The notes: a model not told the origin generated them from the letters alone. A DNA stretch of 64,000 nucleotides from Flavobacterium album (GCF_003096035.1 NZ_CP029186.1:1625001-1689000), one strand, 5' to 3'. Counted from the stretch's first letter, positions 8,592 through 16,206 are shown. Translations and numbers: made by a program.

Positions 8592-8654
8592 AGAAAAAAT
8601 TCATGTCTATGTAGAAAATTTTCTTCAAATTATTTTTTATATAGAAATATTTCT
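8592..8654. promoter_or_regulatory. operator array between repressor and early genes
   Basis: Three sites share the arms AGAA-N4-TTCT. They are 8592-8603 (AGAAAAAATTCA, last base off), 8613-8624 (AGAAAATTTTCT, perfect palindrome) and 8643-8654 (AGAAATATTTCT, perfect palindrome). Centre spacings are 21 and 30 bases, about two and three helical turns. A further half site starts at 8683. This is the expected layout for a divergent repressor/early promoter switch. Confidence 0.65.
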
Positions 8655-8656
8655 TG

Positions 8657-8664
8657 TAATTTTG
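8657..8664 (+). promoter_or_regulatory. -7 box of the rightward early promoter
   Basis: TAATTTTG matches TAnnTTTG and lies 3 bases after the operator at 8643-8654, so a bound repressor would block it. The first early start codon is 40 bases downstream. Confidence 0.55.
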
Positions 8665-8703
8665 CTACATCAATCACAATATAGAAAAATACAATACAAA
8701 GGT

Positions 8704-8961
8704 ATGGAAATTCAAAAGCTTAAGGTTAAAGAAAAGTTAAAAATTTCTGCAAAAACAAAAATTGAGCTTTTACAAGCCATAGCCAATCTGATGCGGCAAA
8801 ACATAAAAGGCAGGTATGATGAAAAAATTCTTTTATACAGGCAGGCATTGGAGCAATACAAAAATTCACCTGTAGTAAATGTAGTAAGCACATCTTCATC
8901 AGACGAAATAACAGCTATTATGCTTTTTAATAAAGACAAACGATTCACAATAACAGAATAG
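8704..8961 (+). CDS. early phage protein of unknown function
   Basis: 85 residues from MEIQKLKVKEKLKIS. I preferred this ATG over one 14 codons upstream because the upstream codons lie in the operator/promoter region and AAAGGT precedes the ATG. The N-terminal 60 residues are helical and strongly basic (LLQAIANLMRQNIKGRYDEKILLYRQALEQYK); the end is short and strand-like. It is the first gene after the early promoter, the place where Cro-like or excisionase-like proteins often sit, but I see no recognisable DNA-binding motif. Confidence 0.6.
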   Translation: MEIQKLKVKEKLKISAKTKIELLQAIANLMRQNIKGRYDEKILLYRQALEQYKNSPVVNVVSTSSSDEITAIMLFNKDKRFTITE

Positions 8962-8963
8962 AT

Positions 8964-9152
8964 ATGAAACAAGGATTTACAATAGACCACAGAAATATAG
9001 GTGCCTTCAAAGGGCCCTTTGTGATATTGGTGTCGAATTACCCGGCAGACAATGAAGTCATCAACTGGGCTAGTGCCCACGAAGGTGGCAGGACACGAAG
9101 CGATGTGGGCATTTGGCGCATAAAACAGAAAAGTGATGCTAAAGCTGCATAA
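8964..9152 (+). CDS. small early phage protein
   Basis: 62 residues, starting 3 bases after the previous stop. The sequence (GFTIDHRNIGAFKGPFVIL, then SNYPADNEVINWASAHEGG) is compact and mixed, with no membrane segment. I do not recognise a family. Tight packing with both neighbours supports real coding. Confidence 0.5.
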   Translation: MKQGFTIDHRNIGAFKGPFVILVSNYPADNEVINWASAHEGGRTRSDVGIWRIKQKSDAKAA

Positions 9153-9264
9153 CCACGACAAGTCCCTGCTGCCCGAAAAAAGGCTTTTTGAAAGGAAGCC
9201 CTTCGTAAAAGTGGTCTTTATAGATAACAAAATGGCACACGTAATAACCCTAAGCAACAATTAA
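9136..9264 (+). CDS. small early ORF, 42 codons
   Basis: ATG at 9136 opens a 42-residue frame (MLKLHNHDKSLLPEKRLFER, then a basic and hydrophobic end ITLSNN). It overlaps the previous gene by 17 bases and its TAA is one base ahead of the next ATG. It fills the only gap in this early cluster, which is the main support. Basic, no known motif. Confidence 0.4.
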   Translation: MLKLHNHDKSLLPEKRLFERKPFVKVVFIDNKMAHVITLSNN

Positions 9265-9265
9265 T

Positions 9266-9478
9266 ATGGAACACATTTTCGAATTTACATACGGAATCCT
9301 CTGCCTTACCAGTGCGGCGATGATGTTTGTCGGCTTCCACTATTTCATGAAAAGAAGGATAACCGGTTCCCTGGCCATAAAGCACCATAGCGAATTGATG
9401 ATGGCATTGTGCTTCTTTATAGCCGTAGCTATCGCATTACTGGTCACCATATCCTGCTCTTTCATATTGATGTACTAA
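9266..9478 (+). CDS. small membrane protein, two transmembrane segments
   Basis: 70 residues with two hydrophobic helices (about 9-27, GILCLTSAAMMFVGFHYF; about 45-68, LMMALCFFIAVAIALLVTIS) joined by a basic loop (KRRITGSLAIKHH). Likely in the inner membrane. In this early position it could be a superinfection-exclusion or similar lysogeny protein, but nothing in the sequence proves that. It ends the tightly packed early block; a repeat cluster follows. Confidence 0.55.
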   Translation: MEHIFEFTYGILCLTSAAMMFVGFHYFMKRRITGSLAIKHHSELMMALCFFIAVAIALLVTISCSFILMY

Positions 9479-9496
9479 ACATTAGTACAGTCTCCC

Positions 9497-9633
9497 CGGC
9501 AAGAGTGTAACTTCCTTCACTCTCCTTTGGAGAGGGGTCAGGGGTGAGGTCTATACAGCAAGAGTGTAGTACGCTCCCCTCTCCTTTGGAGAGGAGCCTG
9601 CCTGCCGGTAGGCAGGGCTGGGGGTGAGGACTT
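9497..9633 (+). repeat. hairpin repeat cluster 1 (two units, one with nested palindrome)
   Basis: Two units of the dispersed element: GAGTGTA leader, a CTCTCCTTTGGAGAG stem-loop, then GGGGTGAGG. The second unit (from 9562) carries an extra palindrome, CCTGCCTGCCGGTAGGCAGG, directly after the stem. It lies ahead of the gene at 9686. Confidence 0.8.
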
Positions 9634-9685
9634 TCGGAATAATCAAATTCCTCAAAACTAATAATTAAATCAAAACTCAAATATC

Positions 9686-9913
9686 ATGGAAGAAAAACTA
9701 AAAACCCTGGAACAGATCGTAAAAGAAACATCCAACTGCGAGCACCGGATTTCCTTTGATGGCAACGAGTGGAAAATGTATATCGTAGCCTCACAAACCA
9801 TTTTCCGGGGGGCGCTCAGCGAGGTGATCGACTGCGCCACCGAAGAATTTTTAAGCTATCGCGAAGCATCAAAGCATGGAGAGCATTCTAATAACTACAA
9901 ATACGCATACTGA
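9686..9913 (+). CDS. phage protein of unknown function
   Basis: 75 residues, acidic, with an amphipathic N-terminal helix (EEKLKTLEQIVKETSN) and a mixed middle (EHRISFDGNEWKMYIVASQ). It looks soluble. Its stop overlaps the start of the next gene by one base, so the two are probably co-translated. No family recognised. Confidence 0.55.
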   Translation: MEEKLKTLEQIVKETSNCEHRISFDGNEWKMYIVASQTIFRGALSEVIDCATEEFLSYREASKHGEHSNNYKYAY

Positions 9914-10164
9914 TGAACTATAAAATTAAAGGCATAGTTACGGCAATTGGCGAGGTAAAGACCACAAAACTGGGTACGGCGGTACAGCAGATTCATTTCG
10001 AGCAGGAAGTCAGCGGTAGGATATTCTACCCTTCTGCCCTCGGTACCAAAATAGCGCTCCTCAATGACATATTGCCAGGTGATGTCGCGGAACTCGAATT
10101 CCACATCTCCGGCTCAAAAGGCACCTATAACAATGTAGTCATCGATAGCATAGAAAGAGTGTAA
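9913..10164 (+). CDS. DUF3127-like small OB-fold-type protein
   Basis: 83 residues, rich in beta strands: YKIKGIVTAIGEVKTTKLG, then VQQIHFEQEV, then LLNDILPGDVAELEFHISG. The strand order and the 'G-xx-A-I-G-E' opening with 'L-xx-I-xx-G-D-xx-x-L-x-F-x-I-x-G' resemble the DUF3127 family of Bacteroidota phages and plasmids. That family is thought to have an OB fold, hence possibly single-stranded nucleic acid binding. It is the closest thing to a replication-related gene in the element. Moderate confidence. Confidence 0.5.
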   Translation: MNYKIKGIVTAIGEVKTTKLGTAVQQIHFEQEVSGRIFYPSALGTKIALLNDILPGDVAELEFHISGSKGTYNNVVIDSIERV

Positions 10165-10406
10165 CGTTAAATAAGAGTGATACAAAATACCCTTTTTCTA
10201 TTATTATAATAGAACATCATTAGCAGTCTTACTACCTCATTAAGCGAATCCCGCTATCACAATAAAAACGCGTCATATATTTTGGCTTAATGCCATCGTT
10301 TAATTGTTCGGTTGATCTTCCTTGTGCACGGGAATTTCTATCGCGCGAAGCACTACTTTATTTTATTGCATTACTAATTCTGGTATAAAAACTTAAATTC
10401 AAACAA
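10165..10406 (+). other. AT-rich gap ahead of the tailspike-like gene
   Basis: No ORF of useful size. A segment at 10237-10254 (TCATTAAGCGAATCCCGC) recurs in near-identical form after the gene at 12188-12206, so the tailspike-like gene is flanked by a short, imperfect direct repeat. None of the hairpin repeats seen in other gaps is present here. Confidence 0.4.
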
Positions 10407-12095
10407 ATGATCGAGTACAACACGATTGCAAACATGAAAAGCGCAACTGGTATTGCGAATGGACAATTGGCCTATGTAAAAGGGTATTTTGCTGCCGGTG
10501 ATGGCGGAGGAGGAATGTTTATTTACAATTCAACAGATACACAAGCTGATAATAAAGGGGTTATTTTTGCACCTAACAGCGGTTCGGGCAGATGGATACG
10601 TCAATATGAAGGCTATATGAATGTTGAATATTTTGGCGTTCAAAAAGCTTGGGACTTCTACGGTACTACAGATCCGCTTTTCTCAAATTCCGAAAGGATA
10701 CAGCTCATGATCGATTATGCCTACTCCAAGCGTACGGGGTTTGGAGACAGCAAGAGTAGCGATATGACCATTTATTTCCCTACTGGCGACTACTTTATCG
10801 ATAAAACTATAACCTTGAAAGATGAGGTAAGGTTATTGGGATCATCAAGCACTATATTGACCAATGAAAAATATAACTATGATTATATGTTTAAATTGGA
10901 TGTAGGTCCTGTTACCAAATTGAGAATGGAAGATTTTATTATTAATACTAATCAGTTATATACGTGTGGCGGATTGCATATAAAAGCTGCTTTCCCAACA
11001 ACATCTGACCCATCAGGATTATGGCATGGCGTTTTCAGAAATATAACAATTCAGAATTGTAAGGGAACGGCTATATACCTTGAAGGTGGCGAAGGGAATA
11101 CAGCAACCACATCAACTTCAAACTGGAACCTTCCAAACCAAATGGTAGTATTTGATAATGTAAGGGCTGAAAGGATGACCGCCACGTACCCCGCATTAAA
11201 GCTTACCGGCCAAAATGCCAATTATACTTTTTTAAACTGTGAGTTCAGGAACAAGCAGGGGCTTACGCTGGCCGGAACTTGTGTTGAAATCAAATCGGTA
11301 AACTCCGGAACATCATATATGGAAAGAATGGCAACTAATGCGGTTTCATTCGTAAATTCCGGTGGTGGTGCTTATTCAGAATACTTTGCAACTATCGAAG
11401 ATTCTACGAATATAACCTTTGATACCAATTTCTTCGAAGGTCTTGATACTTGCTTTTCCATTAAAAATTCACAGCAAATACAAATCTTTAATAACAGGTT
11501 TGCTAATGCAATCGGTTCAGGGTTTCTTGATTCCGGGCACACTTCTACTGGAAATGTCGGTTCGCTTATAGCTGCCGAAGGCTCAATTATTAACATCTGG
11601 AATAACCATATAACATCCAGTGGGTCAAACACATCAGCAATTGTAAACCAGTATTTTATTACAGGTACAGGTAATAATAATGTGTTCAATGTTTTAAATA
11701 ATTCATTCTCACATCCGGAATTAAGTAAGACAACAGGAGTTTTACAAACTGTGAGTGTAGATGTGGCTTATGCTGCTAATAATACTACACATGGCACACT
11801 ACACACTTCAAGTAAAAAATTGGTCTTTGCAACTGTTCCTGCATCTCCTCTTAGCATTGTTTCAAAGATAGATTCTGATATATGCCCGGGAGAAACAGTT
11901 TTTATAAAAGCTAGTGGTGGTTCTATACAATTTTTGCCTATGAACCCTACCAGTGAGATCACAGGCAGGAATATCTATCTTAATGGAAGGGCATCTCTTA
12001 CCATCAATAACGGCCAGGGTGTTACATTCATGAAAGCAGACAATGTTAGCGGGAATGAAAAATGTGCTTACCATTTGGTATCTATTGCCAATTAA
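10407..12095 (+). CDS. tailspike-like right-handed beta-helix protein
   Basis: 562 residues. The N-terminal 60 residues resemble the head-binding/entry part of pectate-lyase-superfamily tailspikes (IANMKSATGIANGQLAYVKG, then FAAGDGGGGMFIY). A long region with repeated strand turns follows (ITIQNCKGTAIYLEGG, FLNCEFRNKQGLTLAG), the signature of a right-handed beta-helix. No signal peptide. Such proteins bind or cut surface polysaccharide. The gene stands alone between the early genes and the sigma-like gene, away from the tail module, with its own gaps, so it may be a cargo (moron) gene. Fold confident, role inferred. Confidence 0.7.
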   Translation: MIEYNTIANMKSATGIANGQLAYVKGYFAAGDGGGGMFIYNSTDTQADNKGVIFAPNSGSGRWIRQYEGYMNVEYFGVQKAWDFYGTTDPLFSNSERIQLMIDYAYSKRTGFGDSKSSDMTIYFPTGDYFIDKTITLKDEVRLLGSSSTILTNEKYNYDYMFKLDVGPVTKLRMEDFIINTNQLYTCGGLHIKAAFPTTSDPSGLWHGVFRNITIQNCKGTAIYLEGGEGNTATTSTSNWNLPNQMVVFDNVRAERMTATYPALKLTGQNANYTFLNCEFRNKQGLTLAGTCVEIKSVNSGTSYMERMATNAVSFVNSGGGAYSEYFATIEDSTNITFDTNFFEGLDTCFSIKNSQQIQIFNNRFANAIGSGFLDSGHTSTGNVGSLIAAEGSIINIWNNHITSSGSNTSAIVNQYFITGTGNNNVFNVLNNSFSHPELSKTTGVLQTVSVDVAYAANNTTHGTLHTSSKKLVFATVPASPLSIVSKIDSDICPGETVFIKASGGSIQFLPMNPTSEITGRNIYLNGRASLTINNGQGVTFMKADNVSGNEKCAYHLVSIAN

Positions 12096-12470
12096 GCACG
12101 GGATATTTAATCATTGTTCTTTTGTGGCCTGGAATTTTCCGGGCCACTAAATTGACATTATCCAATCGCTTAACACAATAATATCATTCATAAAGCGGAA
12201 TCCCGCCCCACATTTACTTACTATTCTATTCATCTGTCAACTGTATTCTCATTAGGGAAGTACAATCGCATTATTATGCACCTCAATGGCATCGGTGGCA
12301 TGTAGTTAACTTCTGCAAAAGGCTGGCATCTCATGTCAGATTGCTGTCCTGTAAGATATACTCTCAATGATAAGCTCAGTAATTTTTTAATGTAACAAAC
12401 TACAGTCCGTGCCCGTGATCGATTTCTTTACGGAAAAAGCACCGAAAAAGACTGGCTTAATTTTAAAACA
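12096..12470 (+). other. gap after the tailspike-like gene
   Basis: 375 bases without a recognisable gene. It holds a hairpin (12124-12147), the second copy of the short flanking repeat (12188-12206), and otherwise nothing I can name. Confidence 0.5.
12124..12147 (+). terminator. hairpin after the tailspike-like gene
   Basis: GTGGCCTGG pairs with CCGGGCCAC around an ATTTT-type loop, 28 bases past the stop. There is no T run after it, so termination is only probable. Confidence 0.45.
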
Positions 12471-12647
12471 ATGACAAAAAAGAAAGCAGGCGCGGCAGCG
12501 GCCAAAAGGAGGACGGTTACCATGAAAGTGACCCGCAGGTACCACGACACGCTTCTGGATAAAATGCTGGAAGCAGGGCATGAGTTTAAAGTAACGCCAC
12601 AAAGGGCCATAGTGCTCCAACAGGCAAAAGTAGCAACAACAATATGA
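12471..12647 (+). CDS. small basic protein coupled to the sigma-like gene
   Basis: 58 residues beginning MTKKKAGAAAAKRRTVTMKV, then a helical part with LLDKMLEAGHEFKVTPQRA. The first 28 residues are strongly basic and could contact nucleic acid. The stop codon overlaps the start of the next gene as ATGA (12644-12647), a strong sign of real translation. A second in-frame ATG exists at codon 18. No family recognised; a partner or activator of the sigma-like protein is a reasonable guess. Confidence 0.6.
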   Translation: MTKKKAGAAAAKRRTVTMKVTRRYHDTLLDKMLEAGHEFKVTPQRAIVLQQAKVATTI

Positions 12648-13114
12648 TACAGCAGTTAGCATTAAAGCACGATATTTGGGTAAGGATGGCAAGGGGCATC
12701 TGCAGGGATGCCTATATTGCCGATGATTTGGTTAGCGAAATGTACCTGAAGCTCCACGATCTCGCCGAACGCCGAAACAATACTATATTCAACGATCCTT
12801 ACGTGTACCACACGATGAAGCACATTTACATTAATAATTTCATCAGGACGAAAGAGAACTTCGCCGACCTGAATGAAAATGCGGCTTTCATAGATAACGA
12901 CGAAGAACCACGCAAATATACCAATCTCGAACTTCCCGACTGCATCACCTGGGTAGAAAAACAGATACTGTTATTACGCCAGGAAATAAGCGGCCGCGAA
13001 ATTGAAAGGCAGTACCATATCAATTTTCAAAAAGTACACCGCATAGAAAAGAAAGCAAAAGAAAAACTCGAACAATGGGCAAGGACTTTTGTGCCAACCC
13101 CGGTAGCATTATAA
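12644..13114 (+). CDS. phage sigma-70-like regulator
   Basis: 156 residues. The N-terminus (LALKHDIWVRMARGICRDAY, then IADDLVSEMYLKLHDL) looks like sigma region 2, with the conserved 'A-xx-L-V-xE' helix. The C-terminus (LLLRQEISGREIERQYHI, then NFQKVHRIEKKAKEKLEQW) looks like a region 4-type helix-turn-helix. It sits just ahead of the terminase and structural genes, so it may direct late transcription by the host polymerase. Coupled to the small basic ORF upstream. The assignment rests on pattern and position. Confidence 0.65.
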   Translation: MIQQLALKHDIWVRMARGICRDAYIADDLVSEMYLKLHDLAERRNNTIFNDPYVYHTMKHIYINNFIRTKENFADLNENAAFIDNDEEPRKYTNLELPDCITWVEKQILLLRQEISGREIERQYHINFQKVHRIEKKAKEKLEQWARTFVPTPVAL

Positions 13115-13124
13115 CATAATAGTA

Positions 13125-13148
13125 TAGAGACGCAATGTTTTGCATCTA
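13125..13148. repeat. GAGACGCAATG palindromic repeat, copy 1
   Basis: An imperfect palindrome of the type GTAGAGACGCAATG / TTGCGTCTCTAC, here degenerate. Related copies are at 14512-14535 (prophage) and 44118-44145 (host region), so this family is not specific to the phage. Confidence 0.5.
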
Positions 13149-13173
13149 CGCGAACGTTTATGCTGTTCAACCG

Positions 13174-13302
13174 GTATGAGTGTAGCTGCCCCCTCTCCTT
13201 TGGAGAGGGGGTTGGGGGTGAGGCCAAACTAGCAACAATAGTCATGTCCTCTCGACACGTCCAAACTCCTCTCCTTGGGAGAGGGGTCGGGGGTGACAAC
13301 TA
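13174..13302 (+). repeat. hairpin repeat cluster 2 (composite of two units)
   Basis: Unit 1 (GAGTGTAGCT, stem CCCTCTCC/GGAGAGGG, GGGGTGAGGCC) is followed by a CTCTCGACACGTCC leader and unit 2 (CTCTCCTTGGGAGAG, GGGGGTGA). The composite ends 34 bases before the next start codon. Confidence 0.8.
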
Positions 13303-13335
13303 TAAAAATAAATCCACAATAAAAACCAAAATAAA

Positions 13336-13689
13336 ATGGGCAAAAATATTCGCGGTGCCGGCGACGTAGTGGCGGCAATCACCAAATTTGCAGGCATAGA
13401 GCCCTGCGAAGCATGTAAAAAAAGGCAGGAAAAATGGAACCGTATCTTCCCTAGCCGCATCAGGAAAAATATCCGGCAAATGACAGAAGAAGAAGTAGCC
13501 GACTGGAAATCATTCCAGGAAGTCCGCACCCTCCGGCTCACCAACGAGCAGCGCAAATACGTATGCACTATCTATGCCGAAGTATTCAATGTACCCTACT
13601 ACGAACCCTGTGCCACTTGCGACCCATTACCCTATCTCCGCATGATCGAAAAAATGGACAGCATCATAAAAACGTACGACCCTGAATAA
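13336..13689 (+). CDS. phage protein with two CxxC motifs
   Basis: 117 residues. Two near-identical motifs, EPCEAC (about 23-28) and EPCATC (about 92-97), could bind one zinc ion. The region between is basic and helical (KKRQEKWNRIFPSRIRKNIR). It starts MGKNIRGAGDVVAAITKFAG, similar in style to small proteins placed before terminase genes in Bacteroidota prophages. Function unknown; a role in packaging or DNA binding is speculative. Confidence 0.6.
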   Translation: MGKNIRGAGDVVAAITKFAGIEPCEACKKRQEKWNRIFPSRIRKNIRQMTEEEVADWKSFQEVRTLRLTNEQRKYVCTIYAEVFNVPYYEPCATCDPLPYLRMIEKMDSIIKTYDPE

Positions 13690-13730
13690 TCTTCGATTAA
13701 TCCTCACCGTCAATTCGTTTCATTGGCGTT

Positions 13731-13893
13731 GCCGGTATGAGTAAGCGCGTCACACTCCCCTCTCCCTTGAAGAGGGCCTGCCTGCCGGTAGGCAGGGCCG
13801 GGGGTGAGGTTTACTCAGGATGCAGACTAACAATCACGCCCTCTCGGCACGGCTCGCTCCCCTCTCCTTGGGAGAGGGGCTGGGGGTGAGGAC
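13731..13893 (+). repeat. hairpin repeat cluster 3 (composite, nested palindrome in first unit)
   Basis: The first unit carries CCTGCCTGCCGGTAGGCAGG after its stem. The second begins with CCTCTCGGCACGGCTCGCTC and a clean CTCTCCTTGGGAGAG stem. Ends 47 bases before the terminase small subunit. Confidence 0.8.
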
Positions 13894-13940
13894 TACAAGA
13901 GTAGGCAAATCCTCGCCCAACTTTAATAAAACCAGTTTCC

Positions 13941-14483
13941 ATGAAAAAAAAACTCACCATAAAACAGGAAAATTTCTGCCAGGCCTACATCCGTCTCGGT
14001 AATAAGTCGGCAGCCTATCGCGAAGTTTATACTGTTTCAGGGATATCACAAAAAAATGTTTGCACTAAAGCATCATTGCTCACTAACAATGTTTTAGTGA
14101 TGTCACGAATAAAAGAACTGCAACAGGAAGTATCAGTGCGCAACAATATTGATCTTGATGAGCTGCTGCAAACCCTCGCCGCAATGGTGCGTTTCGACAT
14201 AGCCGACCTATATGACGAAAACGGAACCCTCATCCCCCTAAAAGACATGCCTAAAGAAACCCGCCAAATGATACAGCAATTGGATGTAAGCGAAGTATAT
14301 GGCCGCAACAGCGATGGCGTACGGGATGTAATAGGCGCAGTAAAAAAGGTAAAAACCTACAGCAGGACAGATGCTATAGAAAAGCTCATGAAACACCTGG
14401 GCGGCTACGAAAAAGACAACCGCCAATCCCAACCCATCCAAAACATCGTCTTCCTCAACCTCGGCGACGGCGAACCCGAGTAG
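13941..14483 (+). CDS. phage terminase small subunit
   Basis: 180 residues of the Terminase_2 type. The N-terminal helix-turn-helix region (LTIKQENFCQAYIRLGNKSA, then AYREVY) recognises the packaging start site; SRIKELQQEVSVRNNIDLDE and the following helices form the oligomerisation part. C-terminal DAIEKLMKHLGGYEKDN is typical. It acts with the large subunit encoded 347 bases downstream. Confidence 0.88.
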   Translation: MKKKLTIKQENFCQAYIRLGNKSAAYREVYTVSGISQKNVCTKASLLTNNVLVMSRIKELQQEVSVRNNIDLDELLQTLAAMVRFDIADLYDENGTLIPLKDMPKETRQMIQQLDVSEVYGRNSDGVRDVIGAVKKVKTYSRTDAIEKLMKHLGGYEKDNRQSQPIQNIVFLNLGDGEPE

Positions 14484-14511
14484 TCTTTAATCATCCTCGA
14501 ATCTGAAAGCA

Positions 14512-14535
14512 TAGAGAAACAATGTTTTGCGTCTC
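14512..14535. repeat. GAGACGCAATG palindromic repeat, copy 2
   Basis: TAGAGAAACAATG followed by TTTTGCGTCTCC; related to 13125-13148 and 44118-44145. Confidence 0.45.
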
Positions 14536-14570
14536 CCCATAACCCTTCAGCCCTAGTAATAATGCTTCCA

Positions 14571-14727
14571 AACTCGGCAGGAGTGTAGCTTACTCCCCTC
14601 TCCTTTGGAGAGGGGCGGGGGTGAGGCCTATAACACGGCCTCTCGGCACGTTCCTGCTCCCTCTCCTTTGGAGAGGGCTGGGGAGAGGACTAACCGGCAC
14701 GAGGAGAGGGGCCTGAGGGGTGAGGAC
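14571..14727 (+). repeat. hairpin repeat cluster 4
   Basis: Two full units and a shortened third one (GGAGAGGGGCCTGAGGGGTGAG). Confidence 0.75.
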
Positions 14728-14736
14728 GAAGAAAAA

Positions 14737-14772
14737 ATTAGTGTAATTCGTGAAATTCGTGGCAAAAAAATC
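14737..14772 (+). repeat. AATTCGTG-type short repeat
   Basis: A tandem-like ATTAGTGTAATTCGTGAAAT stretch followed by TCGTGGCAAAAAAAT. A diverged relative is at 27561-27600, also next to hairpin repeats. Confidence 0.4.
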
Positions 14773-14830
14773 CGCTGCATTAACGCTCCCTAACCGTGAC
14801 TGAAAACTGCGACTGCGACTAAAAAATTAT

Positions 14831-16162
14831 ATGAAACTCCTCCAAAAACAAAAAAACGCTGTTTATTATCTCAAAGACAACACCACCGAAGAAGTCCTGT
14901 ACGGCGGTGCGGCAGGCGGCGGGAAAAGCAAGCTCGGCTGTTTGTGGCTGATAGAAATGTGCCAAAAATATCCGGGTACGCGCTGGCTGATGGGGCGTTC
15001 CAAGCTTAAGAACCTTCGGGAAACCACGCTCAATACCTTTCTGGAAACAGTAACAGAGCTGGGGTTGGCCAATCAGTTCCGCTACAATGCGCAGGAACAT
15101 ATATTCTATTGGAACAACGGCAGCCAGATATTACTAAAGGACCTGTACCTGTATCCCAGTGATGCCAACTTCGACAGCCTGGGATCACTTGAGATCACCG
15201 GCGCTTTTGTCGATGAGTGCAATCAGGTCAGCTATACAGCCTGGCAGGTCGTAAAGTCGCGTATCAGGTACAAGCTTACGCAATACAGCCTTATCCCGAA
15301 AATGCTCGGCACCTGCAACCCCGCCAAGAACTGGACCTACAAAGAATTCTACAAACCCTTCCGAGACAAAACGCTTCCTGCCTACAGGCGCTTTATCCGG
15401 TCGCTTCCTGCCGATAATCCGTTTCTTCCAAAGAGCACGCTCACATCCATGTTGCGTTTCGATAAGGTAAAAAAAGAACGACTCTACTTCGGTAACTGGG
15501 AATACGACGACGATCCCGCAACCCTCATTGATGCCGACAGCATAGCCGATTATTTTAACCCATCCCACCTGAAGCCCGAAGGGTCAAAGTTCATGACCAT
15601 CGATGTTGCCCGCAAAGGAAAAGACAAAACAGTATTCCGCGTATGGCATGGCTGGCTCTGTATCCACAGGGCAGCAATGGAAATATCCACGATCAATGAA
15701 ATAGTCGACAGGGCAAAAGTTTTACAAAAGAAACACGCCATCCCGTTAACCCACATCATTGCCGATGAAGATGGCGTAGGTGGCGGCGTAATCGACTATT
15801 TACGCTGCAAAGGTTTCGTCAACAACTCCAGGCCTATAGAAATTAAGGACGGCACCACCTACATGACACCCAATTTCGACAACCTCAAAAGCCAGTGTTC
15901 CATAAAAATGGCCGAAAAGATAGCCAACCGCCAGGCAGGCGAAATTTGTACCGATGCTACCGTTATCGAAATAACCTCCGAAGAGATGGAGCAGGTCAAG
16001 CTAAAAGACATTGACAAAGATGGCAAACAGGCCATCATCCCCAAAGACCATATCAAAGAGCTCATCGGCCGCTCCCCCGACGAGTGGGACAGCATCATGA
16101 TGCGTTACTGGTTCGAACTTAAAAAACCCGGCAAACTCGATGTAAGGTTTGTTGGAAGATAA
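14831..16162 (+). CDS. phage terminase large subunit
   Basis: 443 residues. ATPase domain: Walker A GGAAGGGKS (25-33), Walker B-like AFVDE (125-129), coupling motif GTCNP (160-164). Nuclease domain: IDVARKGKDKTVF with Asp 258, and ADEDGVGGGVIDYL with acidic residues at 312-314. These are the expected active sites for the DNA-translocating motor and headful or site-specific cutting. All key residues appear intact, so the motor could be functional. Confidence 0.93.
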   Translation: MKLLQKQKNAVYYLKDNTTEEVLYGGAAGGGKSKLGCLWLIEMCQKYPGTRWLMGRSKLKNLRETTLNTFLETVTELGLANQFRYNAQEHIFYWNNGSQILLKDLYLYPSDANFDSLGSLEITGAFVDECNQVSYTAWQVVKSRIRYKLTQYSLIPKMLGTCNPAKNWTYKEFYKPFRDKTLPAYRRFIRSLPADNPFLPKSTLTSMLRFDKVKKERLYFGNWEYDDDPATLIDADSIADYFNPSHLKPEGSKFMTIDVARKGKDKTVFRVWHGWLCIHRAAMEISTINEIVDRAKVLQKKHAIPLTHIIADEDGVGGGVIDYLRCKGFVNNSRPIEIKDGTTYMTPNFDNLKSQCSIKMAEKIANRQAGEICTDATVIEITSEEMEQVKLKDIDKDGKQAIIPKDHIKELIGRSPDEWDSIMMRYWFELKKPGKLDVRFVGR

Positions 16163-16206
16163 TAACACTTTCAAAGACAAATATTCACAAGTGTCTAAAT
16201 GTCCGA

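Larger units (their letters stand above)
14484..14830 (+). other. repeat-filled gap between terminase subunits
   Basis: Separating the two terminase genes by 347 bases is unusual, since they are normally adjacent. The gap holds a GAGACGC-type palindrome (14512-14535), a hairpin repeat cluster (14571-14727) and an AATTCGTG-type repeat (14737-14772). No gene seen. Confidence 0.7.

Noticed and set aside
8662..8703. Upstream start of the first early gene
   Set aside because: The added codons overlap the -7 box and the expected transcription start; the ATG at 8704 is preceded by AAAGGT.
13160..13369. ORFs inside the hairpin repeats (also near 9462-9680, 13820-14002, 14605-14793, 16428-16781, 28528-28755)
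   Set aside because: Their proteins are translations of the repeat (PSPKER- or PLPRRGE-type strings) and occur on either strand; they have no independent support.
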